64,000 nt of DNA from Cedecea colo (lineage in GTDB: Bacteria; Pseudomonadota; Gammaproteobacteria; Enterobacterales; Enterobacteriaceae), in the NCBI RefSeq assembly GCF_011808225.1, contig NZ_SOYS01000011.1:1-64000 (forward strand). Reading direction: 5' to 3'. Below, piece by piece: positions 50,697 to 59,550 of this stretch. Positions within the stretch are counted from its first letter, which is position 1. Each line of letters begins with the position of its first letter. The position numbers and the translations under genes were made by a program. The notes under the pieces were generated by a model. It worked only from the letters and a program-made list of their open reading frames with translations, did not search any database and was not told where the DNA came from.

Positions 50697-52004
50697 ATGA
50701 AAAAAATTAAAACTCTGGTGGCGCTTAGCGCCGCCTCTTTGTTGGTGGCAAATTCGGCCCATGCGGCTGGTACATGGGCGGAAGCACGTAGTGATGCGAT
50801 GGGTGGAACAGGGGTTGCTTCCGGTAGTTACGGCAGCGGCGCGCTGATTAACCCGGCTTTGCTGGCGAAGGCGCAACAAGAAGACAGGGTGACGGTAATA
50901 TTACCTTCCGTCAGCGCGCAACTTACCGATAAAGATAATCTTCAGGACCAGATCGATGACATCAGCGATAAGGTTGATAATTACGAAGACGTCATTGATG
51001 ACCTTACCCTGCAGGATATTCTTCTTAATCCTGAAGGTACGCTGAACCAGTTCCAGGGGGCTGCGGGTGATTTGGCGGGCGAGCTGGAAAGCCTGCGGGG
51101 CAAAACGGCTCGCGCTAAAGCGGCCGCTGGCATCGCGGTGAGCATTCCAAACGACGTGCTGTCGCTGGCGTTTGTCGCTAAAGCCTACGCGCATGCGCGC
51201 GTCAGTTCATCAATTGACCAGCGGGATATTGATTATCTGCGCGGCATTGAAGGTTCCGACGCCATTGCGGGAACCGTAGCCGTTAATGCGGCCGTAAATG
51301 GCTCCGATGTTATTACGCGCAATCTTAATTCCACCGCATCAGGCCGTGCGGCTATCGTGTCCGATTATGGTATAGCGATGGCAAAACAGTTCATGTTGGG
51401 CGACGTACCGGTTTCCGTTGGCGTGACGCCGAAACTGCAGAAAACCTGGCTGTATAATTACACCACCTCGATTTATGCCTACGACAGCGATGACTGGAAC
51501 AGCAGTCGTTATCGCAACGATGACACCGGCTTTAACATCGATGCAGGCGTGGCGGCAGATTTCGGCGAGCACTGGACGGTAGGTGTAAGCGGGCAGAACC
51601 TGGTGTCACGTGATATCGATACCAAAGATATCCGTATTACCAACGGGCGTACCGGCGAGACGCGCAGCTATAAAGATACTTACCAGATAAGCCCGCTGGT
51701 CACTGCGGGAGCGGCCTGGCATAACGATCTTGTGACGTTGAGCGCTGACGCCGACCTGACGGAAACCAAGGGCTTCAAAAGCGAAGACAACTCACAGTAT
51801 GTTGGCGTAGGTGCCGAGGTTCGTCCGCTCTCCTGGCTTGCCGTTCGTGCCGGTTACCGTGCCGATGTAAAAGATAACGACAGCAATGTCTTTACGGGCG
51901 GCGTAGGCTTTGCGCCGTTTAACCGCGTTCACGTTGATTTGATGGGCCTGTACGGCGAAGACGAGACCTGGGGGGCTGGCGCACAGCTTAGCGTCACCTT
52001 CTGA
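50697..52004 (+). CDS. TraF-like predicted outer-membrane beta-barrel protein
   Basis: 435 residues with a signal peptide (MKKIKTLVALSAASLLVANS, cleavage near HAAG). A helical segment with DDISDKVDNYEDVIDDL (about residues 85-105) follows, then a long region rich in alternating polar and aromatic residues ending in GAGAQLSVTF, typical of an outer-membrane barrel closed by a C-terminal phenylalanine. The family is usually annotated as conjugal transfer TraF_2, but there are no other transfer genes here. A role in conjugation is therefore not supported. It lies between cupin and dusA. Confidence 0.75.
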   Translation: MKKIKTLVALSAASLLVANSAHAAGTWAEARSDAMGGTGVASGSYGSGALINPALLAKAQQEDRVTVILPSVSAQLTDKDNLQDQIDDISDKVDNYEDVIDDLTLQDILLNPEGTLNQFQGAAGDLAGELESLRGKTARAKAAAGIAVSIPNDVLSLAFVAKAYAHARVSSSIDQRDIDYLRGIEGSDAIAGTVAVNAAVNGSDVITRNLNSTASGRAAIVSDYGIAMAKQFMLGDVPVSVGVTPKLQKTWLYNYTTSIYAYDSDDWNSSRYRNDDTGFNIDAGVAADFGEHWTVGVSGQNLVSRDIDTKDIRITNGRTGETRSYKDTYQISPLVTAGAAWHNDLVTLSADADLTETKGFKSEDNSQYVGVGAEVRPLSWLAVRAGYRADVKDNDSNVFTGGVGFAPFNRVHVDLMGLYGEDETWGAGAQLSVTF

Positions 52005-52013
52005 TAAAGGCGT

Positions 52014-52044
52014 GCCGGGACGAGCAGGTGTCCCGGCGCTGCTT
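52014..52044 (+). terminator. Terminator-like hairpin after the TraF-like gene
   Basis: GCCGGGAC/GTCCCGGC is a perfect 8-bp stem with an 8-base loop, then GCTGCTTTG. The T-run is weak. TATAGT just downstream (52050) is a possible -10 for dusA. Confidence 0.55.
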
Positions 52045-52099
52045 TGTGCTATAGTGGCGACCCGTTTTTAACCGTAACCTGCGTAAACGTTCAGTGATT

Positions 52100-53098
52100 A
52101 TGTCCCCACAAAGCAATTCGACTCCTTTCCAGCCGCACCGTTTCTCCATCGCGCCAATGCTCGACTGGACCGACAGGCACTGCCGCTATTTCCTGCGCCA
52201 GCTTTCGCGTAACACCCTGCTGTACACCGAGATGGTGACCACCGGGGCGATTATTCACGGTAAAGGCGACTATCTGGCTTACAGCGAGGAAGAGCATCCT
52301 GTTGCGTTGCAACTGGGCGGTAGCGATCCGCAGGCGCTGGCGCAGTGCGCGAAACTGGCTGAAGCTCGTGGTTATGACGAAATAAACCTGAACGTAGGCT
52401 GCCCGTCTGACCGTGTGCAAAACGGCATGTTCGGCGCGTGCCTGATGGCCGACGCGCAGCGTGTGGCAGATTGCATCAAGGCGATGCGCGACGTGGTGTC
52501 CATACCGGTAACGGTCAAAACCCGTATCGGTATCGACGAGCAGGACAGCTACGAATTTCTGTGCGACTTCATTGGCACAGTGGCAGGAAAGGGCGAGTGC
52601 GAGATGTTTATCATCCATGCGCGCAAAGCCTGGCTTTCCGGCCTTAGCCCAAAAGAGAACCGCGAAATTCCACCGCTGGACTATCCGCGCGTTTACCAGC
52701 TTAAGCGTGATTTTCCGCACCTCACCATGGCCATCAACGGCGGCGTGAAGACGCTGGAAGCGGCCAAAACCCACCTTGAACACCTGGACGGCGTAATGGT
52801 CGGCCGTGAGGCGTACCAGAATCCGGGCCTGTTAACAGCGGTCGATCGCGAAATTTTTGGCAGCGATCTGCCGGAAGTAGATACGGTAGCAGCGGTGCGC
52901 GCCATGTATCCTTACATTGAGCGTGAACTGGCAAACGGCGCTTATCTGGGCCACATCACGCGCCATATGCTCGGCCTGTTCCAGGGCATTCCCGGCGCGC
53001 GCCAGTGGCGTCGTTATCTAAGCGAAAATGCGCATAAAGCCGGTGCGGGGATTGCAGTGGTGGAACATGCTTTATCGCTGGTCGCGAACAGGCGCTAA
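52100..53098 (+). CDS. dusA: tRNA-dihydrouridine(20/20a) synthase
   Basis: FMN enzyme that reduces U20 and U20a in tRNA D-loops. It has 332 residues from ATG 52100; an in-frame GTG two codons upstream is possible, and neither has a good ribosome-binding site. [19 protein letters not shown] begins the TIM barrel, with the catalytic cysteine in [23 protein letters not shown]-binding INGGVK and [12 protein letters not shown] lie near residues 210-240. E. coli pspG, which follows dusA, is missing here. Confidence 0.95.
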   Translation: MSPQSNSTPFQPHRFSIAPMLDWTDRHCRYFLRQLSRNTLLYTEMVTTGAIIHGKGDYLAYSEEEHPVALQLGGSDPQALAQCAKLAEARGYDEINLNVGCPSDRVQNGMFGACLMADAQRVADCIKAMRDVVSIPVTVKTRIGIDEQDSYEFLCDFIGTVAGKGECEMFIIHARKAWLSGLSPKENREIPPLDYPRVYQLKRDFPHLTMAINGGVKTLEAAKTHLEHLDGVMVGREAYQNPGLLTAVDREIFGSDLPEVDTVAAVRAMYPYIERELANGAYLGHITRHMLGLFQGIPGARQWRRYLSENAHKAGAGIAVVEHALSLVANRR

Positions 53099-53273
53099 CT
53101 TTGTAACGTAATAACCGTACGGAACGCTAAGGTATTGCGGCGTTGATCACAACCTCACATTTTTGTGATTAGCTTTTCCGCCGCTGTCGTATCTATTGTT
53201 TTGTAAATCTGACACTATGAGCGCGTTGCAACAAAGAATTCATCGTCGCTGTACCCTACAAAACAGCACGAAC

Positions 53274-53312
53274 AAAAAAAGAATGGGCTTCCCTCGGGAG
53301 GCCCAAATTCTT
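53274..53312 (-). terminator. qor terminator
   Basis: On the minus strand, GGGC-CTCCC-GA-GGGAA-GCCC forms a long hairpin flanked by GAATTT and ATTC, followed by seven T residues. It starts directly after the qor stop codon. Confidence 0.8.
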
Positions 53313-54296
53313 TTATGGAATCAACAAGCTGGAACCTTGCGTCGAACGGCTTTCCAGAGTTTCATGCGCACGGGCCGCGTCTTTCAGGGCAAATTTCTGG
53401 TTCTGCGCCACGTCCACTTTTATTACGCCGCTGGCAATCAGCGGGAACAGTTCGTTGCAGGCTTCCTCCAGTTCTTCGCGGGTAGTAATGTAACCATTCA
53501 GTGACGGACGTGTAACATACAGCGAACCTTTCTGATTAAGTATGCCGAGGTTCACTCCGGTAACCGGCCCGGACGCATTGCCAAAGCTCACCATCAAACC
53601 CTGGCGTTGCAGACAATCAAGCGACGCTTCCCAGGTATCCTTTCCTACCGAGTCATAAACCACCGCGACTTTCTTGCCGCCGGTGATCTCTTTCACGCGT
53701 TCGACAATATTTTCTTCGCGATAGTTAATGACTTGCCAGGCTCCGGCCTGTTTTGCGCGTTCCGCTTTTTCAGCAGAACCAACGGTGCCGATAAGTTTTG
53801 CGCCTAATGCTTTCGCCCACTGGCAGGCAATCAGACCCACGCCGCCCGCCGCAGCATGGAATAAAAAGACATCGTTTGGTTTCACTTCGTAGGTTTTGCG
53901 CAGCAGATAGTAAACCGTCAAACCTTTCAGGAAAGAAGCGGCGGCCTGCTCAAAGGAGATGGCATCGGGGAGCTTAGCCGTTTTATCAGCCGGCACGTTA
54001 TGCACGCTGCTGTATGCGCCAGCCCCTGACTGGGCATACACCACCCGGTCACCCGCTTTTAAATGCGTGACATCGCTACCGACTTTGCTCACAACGCCTG
54101 CCGCTTCTGTACCCAGCCCGCTTGGCAGCATTGGCGGTGGGTATAATCCGCTGCGAATATAAGTATCAATGTAGTTGATACCAATGGCTTTATTTTCAAC
54201 CTGGACTTCATCGGCTGCCGGATCGTGCGGCGTGAATTCAACTGCTTTGAGCACGTCCGGGCCGCCGTGCTGGCTAAACTCTATACGCGTTGCCAT
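53313..54296 (-). CDS. qor: NADPH:quinone oxidoreductase
   Basis: Zeta-crystallin-type medium-chain reductase without zinc. From ATG 54296 it has 327 residues, the E. coli length. The Rossmann motif AAAGGVGLIACQWAKALGAK lies near residues 147-166, and GLGTEAAGVVSKVG in the N-terminal GroES domain. GGAGAAACT precedes the ATG. The frame is open far upstream across the dnaB promoter, but the conserved start is clear. It is divergent from dnaB with an 81-base gap. Confidence 0.96.
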   Translation of the reverse strand: MATRIEFSQHGGPDVLKAVEFTPHDPAADEVQVENKAIGINYIDTYIRSGLYPPPMLPSGLGTEAAGVVSKVGSDVTHLKAGDRVVYAQSGAGAYSSVHNVPADKTAKLPDAISFEQAAASFLKGLTVYYLLRKTYEVKPNDVFLFHAAAGGVGLIACQWAKALGAKLIGTVGSAEKAERAKQAGAWQVINYREENIVERVKEITGGKKVAVVYDSVGKDTWEASLDCLQRQGLMVSFGNASGPVTGVNLGILNQKGSLYVTRPSLNGYITTREELEEACNELFPLIASGVIKVDVAQNQKFALKDAARAHETLESRSTQGSSLLIP

Positions 54297-54377
54297 AGTT
54301 TCTCCTTTGGTCGCGATCGCGACACGCTTTCGGGTATACTGCCTTGTTGTCACTCCCAAACAGGTAACTCCCTCACT

Positions 54378-55784
54378 ATGGCAGGAAATAAACCCTTCAA
54401 CAAACCGAACGAAACCCGTGACCGTCAGATGGAAGGGCTGAAAATGCCGCCACATTCTCTGGAAGCGGAGCAGTCGGTATTGGGTGGTTTAATGCTGGAC
54501 AACGAACGCTGGGACAATGTCTCCGAGCGCGTCGTTGCCAATGATTTTTTCAGCCGCCCGCACCGCATGATCTTCACCGAAATGCAGCGCCTGCTGGAAA
54601 TGAGCAAGCCTATCGATCTCATCACGCTCTCTGAATCCCTTGAACTGCAAGGCAATCTCGAAAGCGTAGGCGGCTTTGCTTATCTGGCTGAATTATCTAA
54701 AAATACGCCAAGTGCGGCGAATATCAGCGCTTATGCGGATATCGTCCGTGAACGGGCGGTAGTGCGTGAAATGATCGCCGTGGCGAATGAAATCGCCGAT
54801 GCAGGTTATGACCCGCAGGGCCGCACCAGCGAAGATTTGCTCGACCTCGCCGAATCACGCGTTTTCCAGATTGCCGAAAACCGCGCTAATAAAGATGAAG
54901 GTCCAAAAAGCATCGATCAAATCCTTGAAGCGACGGTGTCGCGTATCGAATCGCTTTACCAGACCCCGCACGACGGCGTGACGGGCGTGGACACCGGCTA
55001 TCAGGATCTGAACAAGAAAACCGCCGGGTTGCAGAAATCGGATCTGATTATCGTGGCGGCGCGTCCGTCGATGGGGAAAACCACCTTTGCGATGAACCTG
55101 TGCGAAAACGCCGCCATGCTGCAGGAAAAACCGGTGCTTATCTTCAGCCTGGAAATGCCCGGCGAGCAGATCATGATGCGTATGCTGGCGTCGCTCTCGC
55201 GCGTGGATCAAACCAAAATCCGTACCGGGCAGTTGGATGACGAAGACTGGGCGCGCATTTCGAGCACCATGGGCATCCTGCTTGAGAAGCGCAATATGTA
55301 TATTGATGACTCCTCTGGCCTGACGCCAACGGAGGTTCGCTCCCGTGCGCGCCGTATCTATCGCGAGGCGGGCGGTCTGAGCATGATCATGATTGATTAC
55401 CTCCAGCTGATGCGCGTACCGTCGCTTTCCGATAACCGTACGCTGGAAATCGCTGAAATTTCACGCTCGCTCAAAGCGCTGGCCAAGGAGCTACAGGTGC
55501 CGGTGGTAGCGCTTTCGCAGCTTAACCGCTCGCTGGAACAACGAGCCGATAAGCGCCCGGTTAACTCGGACCTGCGTGAGTCTGGATCTATCGAGCAGGA
55601 TGCCGACTTAATCATGTTTATCTACCGTGATGAAGTTTATAACGACAACAGTGACGAGAAAGGCATCGCGCAAATTATTATTGGTAAGCAGCGTAACGGC
55701 CCAATCGGCACGGTGCGCTTAACCTTTAACGGGCAGTGGTCGCGGTTCGACAACTACGCAGGCCCGCAGTACGACGAAGATTAA
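54378..55784 (+). CDS. dnaB: Replicative DNA helicase DnaB
   Basis: Hexameric helicase that unwinds DNA 5' to 3' at the replication fork. It has 468 residues from ATG 54378 (471 in E. coli). The N-terminal primase-interacting domain (PPHSLEAEQSVLGGLMLDN) and the RecA-like core with Walker A ARPSMGKTTFA (about residues 228-238), the Walker B segment MIMIDYLQLM and the arginine-finger region are intact. No intein or other insertion is seen. It is followed by alr after 111 bases that contain a palindromic repeat. Confidence 0.98.
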   Translation: MAGNKPFNKPNETRDRQMEGLKMPPHSLEAEQSVLGGLMLDNERWDNVSERVVANDFFSRPHRMIFTEMQRLLEMSKPIDLITLSESLELQGNLESVGGFAYLAELSKNTPSAANISAYADIVRERAVVREMIAVANEIADAGYDPQGRTSEDLLDLAESRVFQIAENRANKDEGPKSIDQILEATVSRIESLYQTPHDGVTGVDTGYQDLNKKTAGLQKSDLIIVAARPSMGKTTFAMNLCENAAMLQEKPVLIFSLEMPGEQIMMRMLASLSRVDQTKIRTGQLDDEDWARISSTMGILLEKRNMYIDDSSGLTPTEVRSRARRIYREAGGLSMIMIDYLQLMRVPSLSDNRTLEIAEISRSLKALAKELQVPVVALSQLNRSLEQRADKRPVNSDLRESGSIEQDADLIMFIYRDEVYNDNSDEKGIAQIIIGKQRNGPIGTVRLTFNGQWSRFDNYAGPQYDED

Positions 55785-55834
55785 AATCCTCGTTATCCCG
55801 GCGGGGGCGCGCTGCCTACCCGCCTGACATTTTT

Positions 55835-55865
55835 CGTAGGGTGGATAAGCGCAGCGCCATCCACC
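55835..55865. repeat. GGGTGGAT palindrome between dnaB and alr
   Basis: GTAGGGTGGATAAGCGCAGC followed by GCCATCCACC forms the inverted repeat GGTGGAT/ATCCACC around an internal GCGCAGCGC. Elements with this core are common between enterobacterial genes. It lies about 30 bases before alr. Confidence 0.6.
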
Positions 55866-55895
55866 ACTCTGGTAAACATTGAGCAAGGAAGAAAC

Positions 55896-56975
55896 ATGCA
55901 AGCGGCAACCGTTGTTATTAACCGCCGCGCTCTGCGACACAACCTGCAACGCCTGCGTGAACTGGCCCCCGCCAGCCGCATGGTGGCGATTGTGAAAGCA
56001 AACGCCTACGGGCATGGTCTGCTTGAGACCGCCCGCGCCCTCCCTGACGCCGATGCTTTCGGCGTTGCCAGACTCGAAGAAGCGGTACGTCTGCGCGCGG
56101 GAGGCATTTCACACCCCATTCTTCTGCTTGAAGGCTTCTTTGACGCCAGCGACCTGCCAAAGATTGCCGGGCAAAACTTACAAACTGTTGTTCACAGCAT
56201 TGAACAGCTTGAAGCCCTTGAGCAGGCCAGCCTGAGCCAGCCGATTACCGTGTGGATGAAGCTGGATACGGGCATGCACCGTCTGGGCGTGCTGCCCCAC
56301 GAAGCCGAGGCTTTTTATCAACGCCTGACACGCTGTAAAAATGTCAGCCAGCCGGTAAATATCGTTAGCCATTTTGCCCGGGCCGATGAACCAGAATCTG
56401 ACGCCACGCCGCGACAGTTAGCTGTCTTTAATACCTTCATCGCCGGCAAACCTGGGCAGAGATCCATCGCCGCCTCTGGTGGCGTCCTGCTGTGGCCGCA
56501 GTCGCACTTCGACTGGGTGCGTCCGGGCATTATCCTCTACGGTGTATCTCCCCTTGAGCACAAGCCGTGGGGCGCGGACTTTGGCTTCCTGCCGGTGATG
56601 TCGCTCACCTCCAGCCTGATTGCGGTGCGCAACCACAAAGCCGGCGAGCCGGTGGGTTACGGCGGTACGTGGGTTGCCGGGCGCGATACCCGGCTGGGCG
56701 TCGTGGCGATGGGTTATGGCGACGGCTACCCACGCAGCGCGCCGTCAGGAACGCCCGTGTTGGTCAATGGTCGCGAAGTGCCGATTGTTGGACGCGTAGC
56801 GATGGACATGATTTGTGTCGATCTCGGCCCGGATGCGGAAGAGAAAGTCGGCGATAAAGTGATGATGTGGGGCGCAGGCCTGCCCGTCGAGCGCATTGCT
56901 GAAATCACGAAAGTGAGCGCTTACGAACTTATCACGCGCCTGACGTCAAGAGTAGCAATGGAGTATCTGGACTAG
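55896..56975 (+). CDS. alr: Alanine racemase (constitutive)
   Basis: PLP enzyme that supplies D-alanine for peptidoglycan. It has 359 residues, as in E. coli Alr. The PLP lysine is Lys34 in [12 protein letters not shown] and the second catalytic base Tyr255 in [22 protein letters not shown] precedes the ATG. It lies between dnaB and tyrB as in E. coli. A hairpin with 10-bp stem follows the stop. Confidence 0.98.
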   Translation: MQAATVVINRRALRHNLQRLRELAPASRMVAIVKANAYGHGLLETARALPDADAFGVARLEEAVRLRAGGISHPILLLEGFFDASDLPKIAGQNLQTVVHSIEQLEALEQASLSQPITVWMKLDTGMHRLGVLPHEAEAFYQRLTRCKNVSQPVNIVSHFARADEPESDATPRQLAVFNTFIAGKPGQRSIAASGGVLLWPQSHFDWVRPGIILYGVSPLEHKPWGADFGFLPVMSLTSSLIAVRNHKAGEPVGYGGTWVAGRDTRLGVVAMGYGDGYPRSAPSGTPVLVNGREVPIVGRVAMDMICVDLGPDAEEKVGDKVMMWGAGLPVERIAEITKVSAYELITRLTSRVAMEYLD

Positions 56976-56983
56976 ACCTTTTC

Positions 56984-57010
56984 TTTCCTCGCCTCACAGG
57001 GCGAGGGAAA
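56984..57010 (+). repeat. Hairpin after alr, possibly a decayed palindromic repeat
   Basis: TTTCCTCGCC pairs with GGCGAGGGAAA (10 bp, one G-T). The following CTCTCGATTTCTTCCCGG weakly recalls the right part of the repeat family at 4614 and 33625. It is too degraded to be sure of descent; it may serve as the alr 3' end. Confidence 0.4.
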
Positions 57011-57041
57011 ATACAAACCTCTCGATTTCTTCCCGGCTTCC

Positions 57042-57074
57042 GGTTTACATTGGTTATCCGCCACACTGTAAACC
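57042..57074 (+). promoter_or_regulatory. GGTTTACA/TGTAAACC inverted repeat before tyrB
   Basis: Two perfect 8-bp inverted arms are separated by 17 bases and end 14 bases before the tyrB start. TGTAAA and TTTACA are the half-sites of TyrR, the known E. coli tyrB repressor. Here they are in the reverse order and with different spacing than the TyrR box, so the assignment is tentative. Confidence 0.35.
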
Positions 57075-57088
57075 AGGAGTACCTCACC

Positions 57089-58282
57089 GTGTTTCAAAAA
57101 GTTGACGCCTATGCTGGCGACCCGATCCTTTCTTTAATGGAACGTTTCAAAGTGGACCCGCGTGTCGACAAGGTTAACCTCAGCATTGGCCTCTATTACA
57201 ACGAAGACGGGACAATCCCGCAGCTACAGGCCGTGGCAGAAGCCGAAGCCCGGCTGAACGCGCAGCCGCACGGCGCTTCTCTTTATTTGCCGATGGAAGG
57301 GCTGAATACCTACCGCAGCGCAATTGCACCTTTGCTGTTCGGGGCCGGGCATCCGGCATTGCTGGCAGGGCGTATTGCTTCTATTCAGACGCTGGGCGGC
57401 TCCGGCGCGCTGAAAGTGGGCGCTGATTTCCTGAAAACGTATTTTCCCGATTCGCAGGTTTGGGTCAGCGATCCCACCTGGGAGAACCACGTCGCCATCT
57501 TTGCTGGCGCAGGCTTCACCGTGAATACTTATCCGTGGTTTGACGATGAAACCAACGGAGTGCGTTTCGAAGCCCTGCTTGAGAAGCTCAACACCTTACC
57601 TGCGCAAAGCGTTGTGCTGCTGCATCCGTGCTGCCACAACCCAACCGGCGCGGACCTGACGGACGCCCAGTGGGACGCCGTTATTGAAATTCTTAAAGCG
57701 CGTGACCTGATTCCATTCCTCGACATCGCCTATCAGGGCTTCGGCGCGGGAATGGAAGACGATGCCTATGCGATTCGCGCTATTGCGAACGCGGGCCTGC
57801 CGGCGCTGGTCAGCAACTCATTCTCAAAGATTTTTTCACTGTACGGTGAGCGCGTCGGCGGGTTGTCCGTGGTTTGTGAGGATGCAGATGAAGCAAACCG
57901 TGTGCTCGGGCAGTTGAAGGCTACCGTGCGCCGCAACTACTCCAGCCCACCAAACTTTGGTGCGCAGGTAGTGGCCACCGTCCTGAATGACGAGCAGCTT
58001 AAAGCCAACTGGCTGGCGGAAGTCGAAACGATGCGTCGTCGCATCCTCGATATGCGCCAGGCTTTGGTTTCCGTGCTGAAGACCGAAGTGCCAGGGCGTA
58101 ACTTTGACTATCTGCTGCAACAGCGCGGCATGTTCAGCTATACCGGCCTGAGCGCAGAGCAGGTTGACCGTCTGCGTGATGAGTTTGGCGTTTACCTGAT
58201 TGCCAGCGGCCGTATGTGCGTTGCCGGTCTGAACAGCAACAACGTCCAGCGCGTTGCGCAGGCGTTTGCCGCTGTCATGTAA
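57089..58282 (+). CDS. tyrB: Aromatic amino acid aminotransferase
   Basis: PLP aminotransferase that makes tyrosine and phenylalanine (also leucine) from their keto acids. From GTG 57089, 9 bases after AGGAG, it has 397 residues, the E. coli length and start codon. Class I motifs include [23 protein letters not shown] and the PLP lysine in [29 protein letters not shown] near the C-terminus carries the substrate arginine. It is monocistronic with a terminator at 58306. Confidence 0.97.
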   Translation: MFQKVDAYAGDPILSLMERFKVDPRVDKVNLSIGLYYNEDGTIPQLQAVAEAEARLNAQPHGASLYLPMEGLNTYRSAIAPLLFGAGHPALLAGRIASIQTLGGSGALKVGADFLKTYFPDSQVWVSDPTWENHVAIFAGAGFTVNTYPWFDDETNGVRFEALLEKLNTLPAQSVVLLHPCCHNPTGADLTDAQWDAVIEILKARDLIPFLDIAYQGFGAGMEDDAYAIRAIANAGLPALVSNSFSKIFSLYGERVGGLSVVCEDADEANRVLGQLKATVRRNYSSPPNFGAQVVATVLNDEQLKANWLAEVETMRRRILDMRQALVSVLKTEVPGRNFDYLLQQRGMFSYTGLSAEQVDRLRDEFGVYLIASGRMCVAGLNSNNVQRVAQAFAAVM

Positions 58283-58305
58283 GCGCTTATTTACCACCTT
58301 TCAAT

Positions 58306-58331
58306 AGGCGATGGTCACCCATCGCCTTTTT
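58306..58331 (+). terminator. tyrB terminator
   Basis: AGGCGATGG/CCATCGCCT forms a 9-bp stem with a TCAC loop, followed by TTTTT, 24 bases after the stop. Confidence 0.9.
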
Positions 58332-58343
58332 CTATGACAAATT

Positions 58344-58642
58344 CCACGTAAAGTTATCCAGGCCTTGAGCGCCGTCCGTTTATTTCTGCCGCTAAACCAG
58401 CCTGTCGTTGCCAAAGAGTCCGTCCCGGCACGGCTCAATCCCGGCGTCACCGTCACCAAAACGCAGTGGCTGAAAGACAAGTAAAGCAGGATATTCTATG
58501 GCGACGCGGTAATGACATCATCGCAGTCCGGAACGTCAACGCTCGCGGTATCCGCATACTGCGGGCTTCAAACTCCAGCTATCAGCCTTTGCCAAAAGCA
58601 GGTATATACGGCGAAGAAGTGGTTGTTAACGCAGAATATTAA
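58344..58642 (+). pseudogene. aphA: aphA relic (class B acid phosphatase)
   Basis: The frame from CCA 58344 reads [14 protein letters not shown]..., resembling the AphA signal peptide, then ARLNPG. It jumps to TQWLKDK[12 protein letters not shown] and, after a one-base deletion near 58510, [20 protein letters not shown] continuing to [10 protein letters not shown]. The last part matches the AphA C-terminus closely. So the start codon is lost, about 170 internal codons (including the catalytic DIDDT) are deleted, and there is one nonsense codon and one frameshift. In E. coli aphA lies between tyrB and yjbQ, exactly here. Confidence 0.88.
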
Positions 58643-58777
58643 TTTCTGAGGCAGCAGAAACACGGCGATAAGCGCAGGCTCGTCACCGTTTTTTTCAGCA
58701 AAATTCACCCGCCGGGTTTTACCTTTTGCCAAGTTGCTCGCACACTTAGTTGAGCGCAAATTCATCTGGAGCAATGT

Positions 58778-59194
58778 ATGTGGTTTCAACAGACCCTCAC
58801 CTTAAAAGCCAAATCCCGTGGTTTTCATCTCATTACTGATGAAGTTCTTGGGCAATTGTTCCGGCTTTCTGAGGTGCAAACCGGACTGCTGCATCTTCTG
58901 CTCCAGCATACTTCCGCCTCCCTGACCCTGAATGAAAATTGTGACCCGACCGTGCGTCAGGATATGGAAAGGCACTTTCTGAAAACCGTGCCGGACAATG
59001 CCGCCTGGGAACATGATTATGAAGGCCCGGACGACATGCCTTCGCATATCAAATCATCGTTGATGGGCGTGTCGTTGCTGCTGCCCGTACATCGGGGGCA
59101 GGTACAACTCGGCACCTGGCAGGGTATCTGGCTGGGAGAACATCGTATTCACGGCGGTTCCCGCAAAATTATTGCGACGCTACAAGGGGAATAA
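58778..59194 (+). CDS. yjbQ: YjbQ family protein (UPF0047)
   Basis: 138 residues, the E. coli length. The family motif [20 protein letters not shown] (residues about 41-60) with its histidine, and [15 protein letters not shown] and [13 protein letters not shown] nearer the C-terminus, are conserved. E. coli YjbQ has a weak thiamine-phosphate synthase activity reported in vitro; the physiological role is unclear. GGAGCAATGT precedes the ATG. It is followed by yjbR after 2 bases. Confidence 0.94.
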   Translation: MWFQQTLTLKAKSRGFHLITDEVLGQLFRLSEVQTGLLHLLLQHTSASLTLNENCDPTVRQDMERHFLKTVPDNAAWEHDYEGPDDMPSHIKSSLMGVSLLLPVHRGQVQLGTWQGIWLGEHRIHGGSRKIIATLQGE

Positions 59195-59196
59195 AA

Positions 59197-59550
59197 ATGA
59201 CGAATTCGGAGCTGTTGCAGTACTGCATGAGCAAGCCGGGCGCGCAGCAAAGCGTGCACAGCGACTGGAAGGCCACGCAGATTAAGGTAGCGGACGTGCT
59301 TTATGCGATGGTGCATGACGTGGAGAATCGTCCGGCGGTGTCGTTAAAAGCAAGCCCGGAACTTGCGGATCTGCTGCGGGAAAGCCACAAAGACGTTTTC
59401 CCCAGCGCGCATTTAAACAAGGCGCACTGGAGCACGGTTTATCTGGATGGAACGCTACCGGATTCGCAGATTTATTATCTGGTGGATGCATCGTATCAGC
59501 AGGCGCTATCGCTGCTGCCCGAACAGACCAGGCAGCAGCTTCCTGACTAA
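59197..59550 (+). CDS. yjbR: MmcQ/YjbR family protein
   Basis: 117 residues (118 in E. coli). Members have a double-wing fold proposed to bind DNA, but the role is unknown. The conserved features are the N-terminal LLQYCMSKPGAQQSVHSDWK, KASPELADLLR and the C-terminal HWSTVYLDGTLPDSQIYYLV. It is co-transcribed with yjbQ. AAGGGGAATAAAA before its ATG overlaps the yjbQ stop region. Its stop codon abuts that of uvrA on the opposite strand. Confidence 0.93.
   Translation: MTNSELLQYCMSKPGAQQSVHSDWKATQIKVADVLYAMVHDVENRPAVSLKASPELADLLRESHKDVFPSAHLNKAHWSTVYLDGTLPDSQIYYLVDASYQQALSLLPEQTRQQLPD

Noticed and set aside
50697-52004. Evidence for a conjugative element from the TraF-like gene
   Set aside because: No other transfer, relaxase or integration genes and no attachment repeats are present. 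The family name is historical and the context is pure chromosomal backbone.
53156-53169. TCACATTTTTGTGA as a CRP site
   Set aside because: The half-sites are in reverse order and the spacer is 4 bases, so it does not fit the CRP palindrome.
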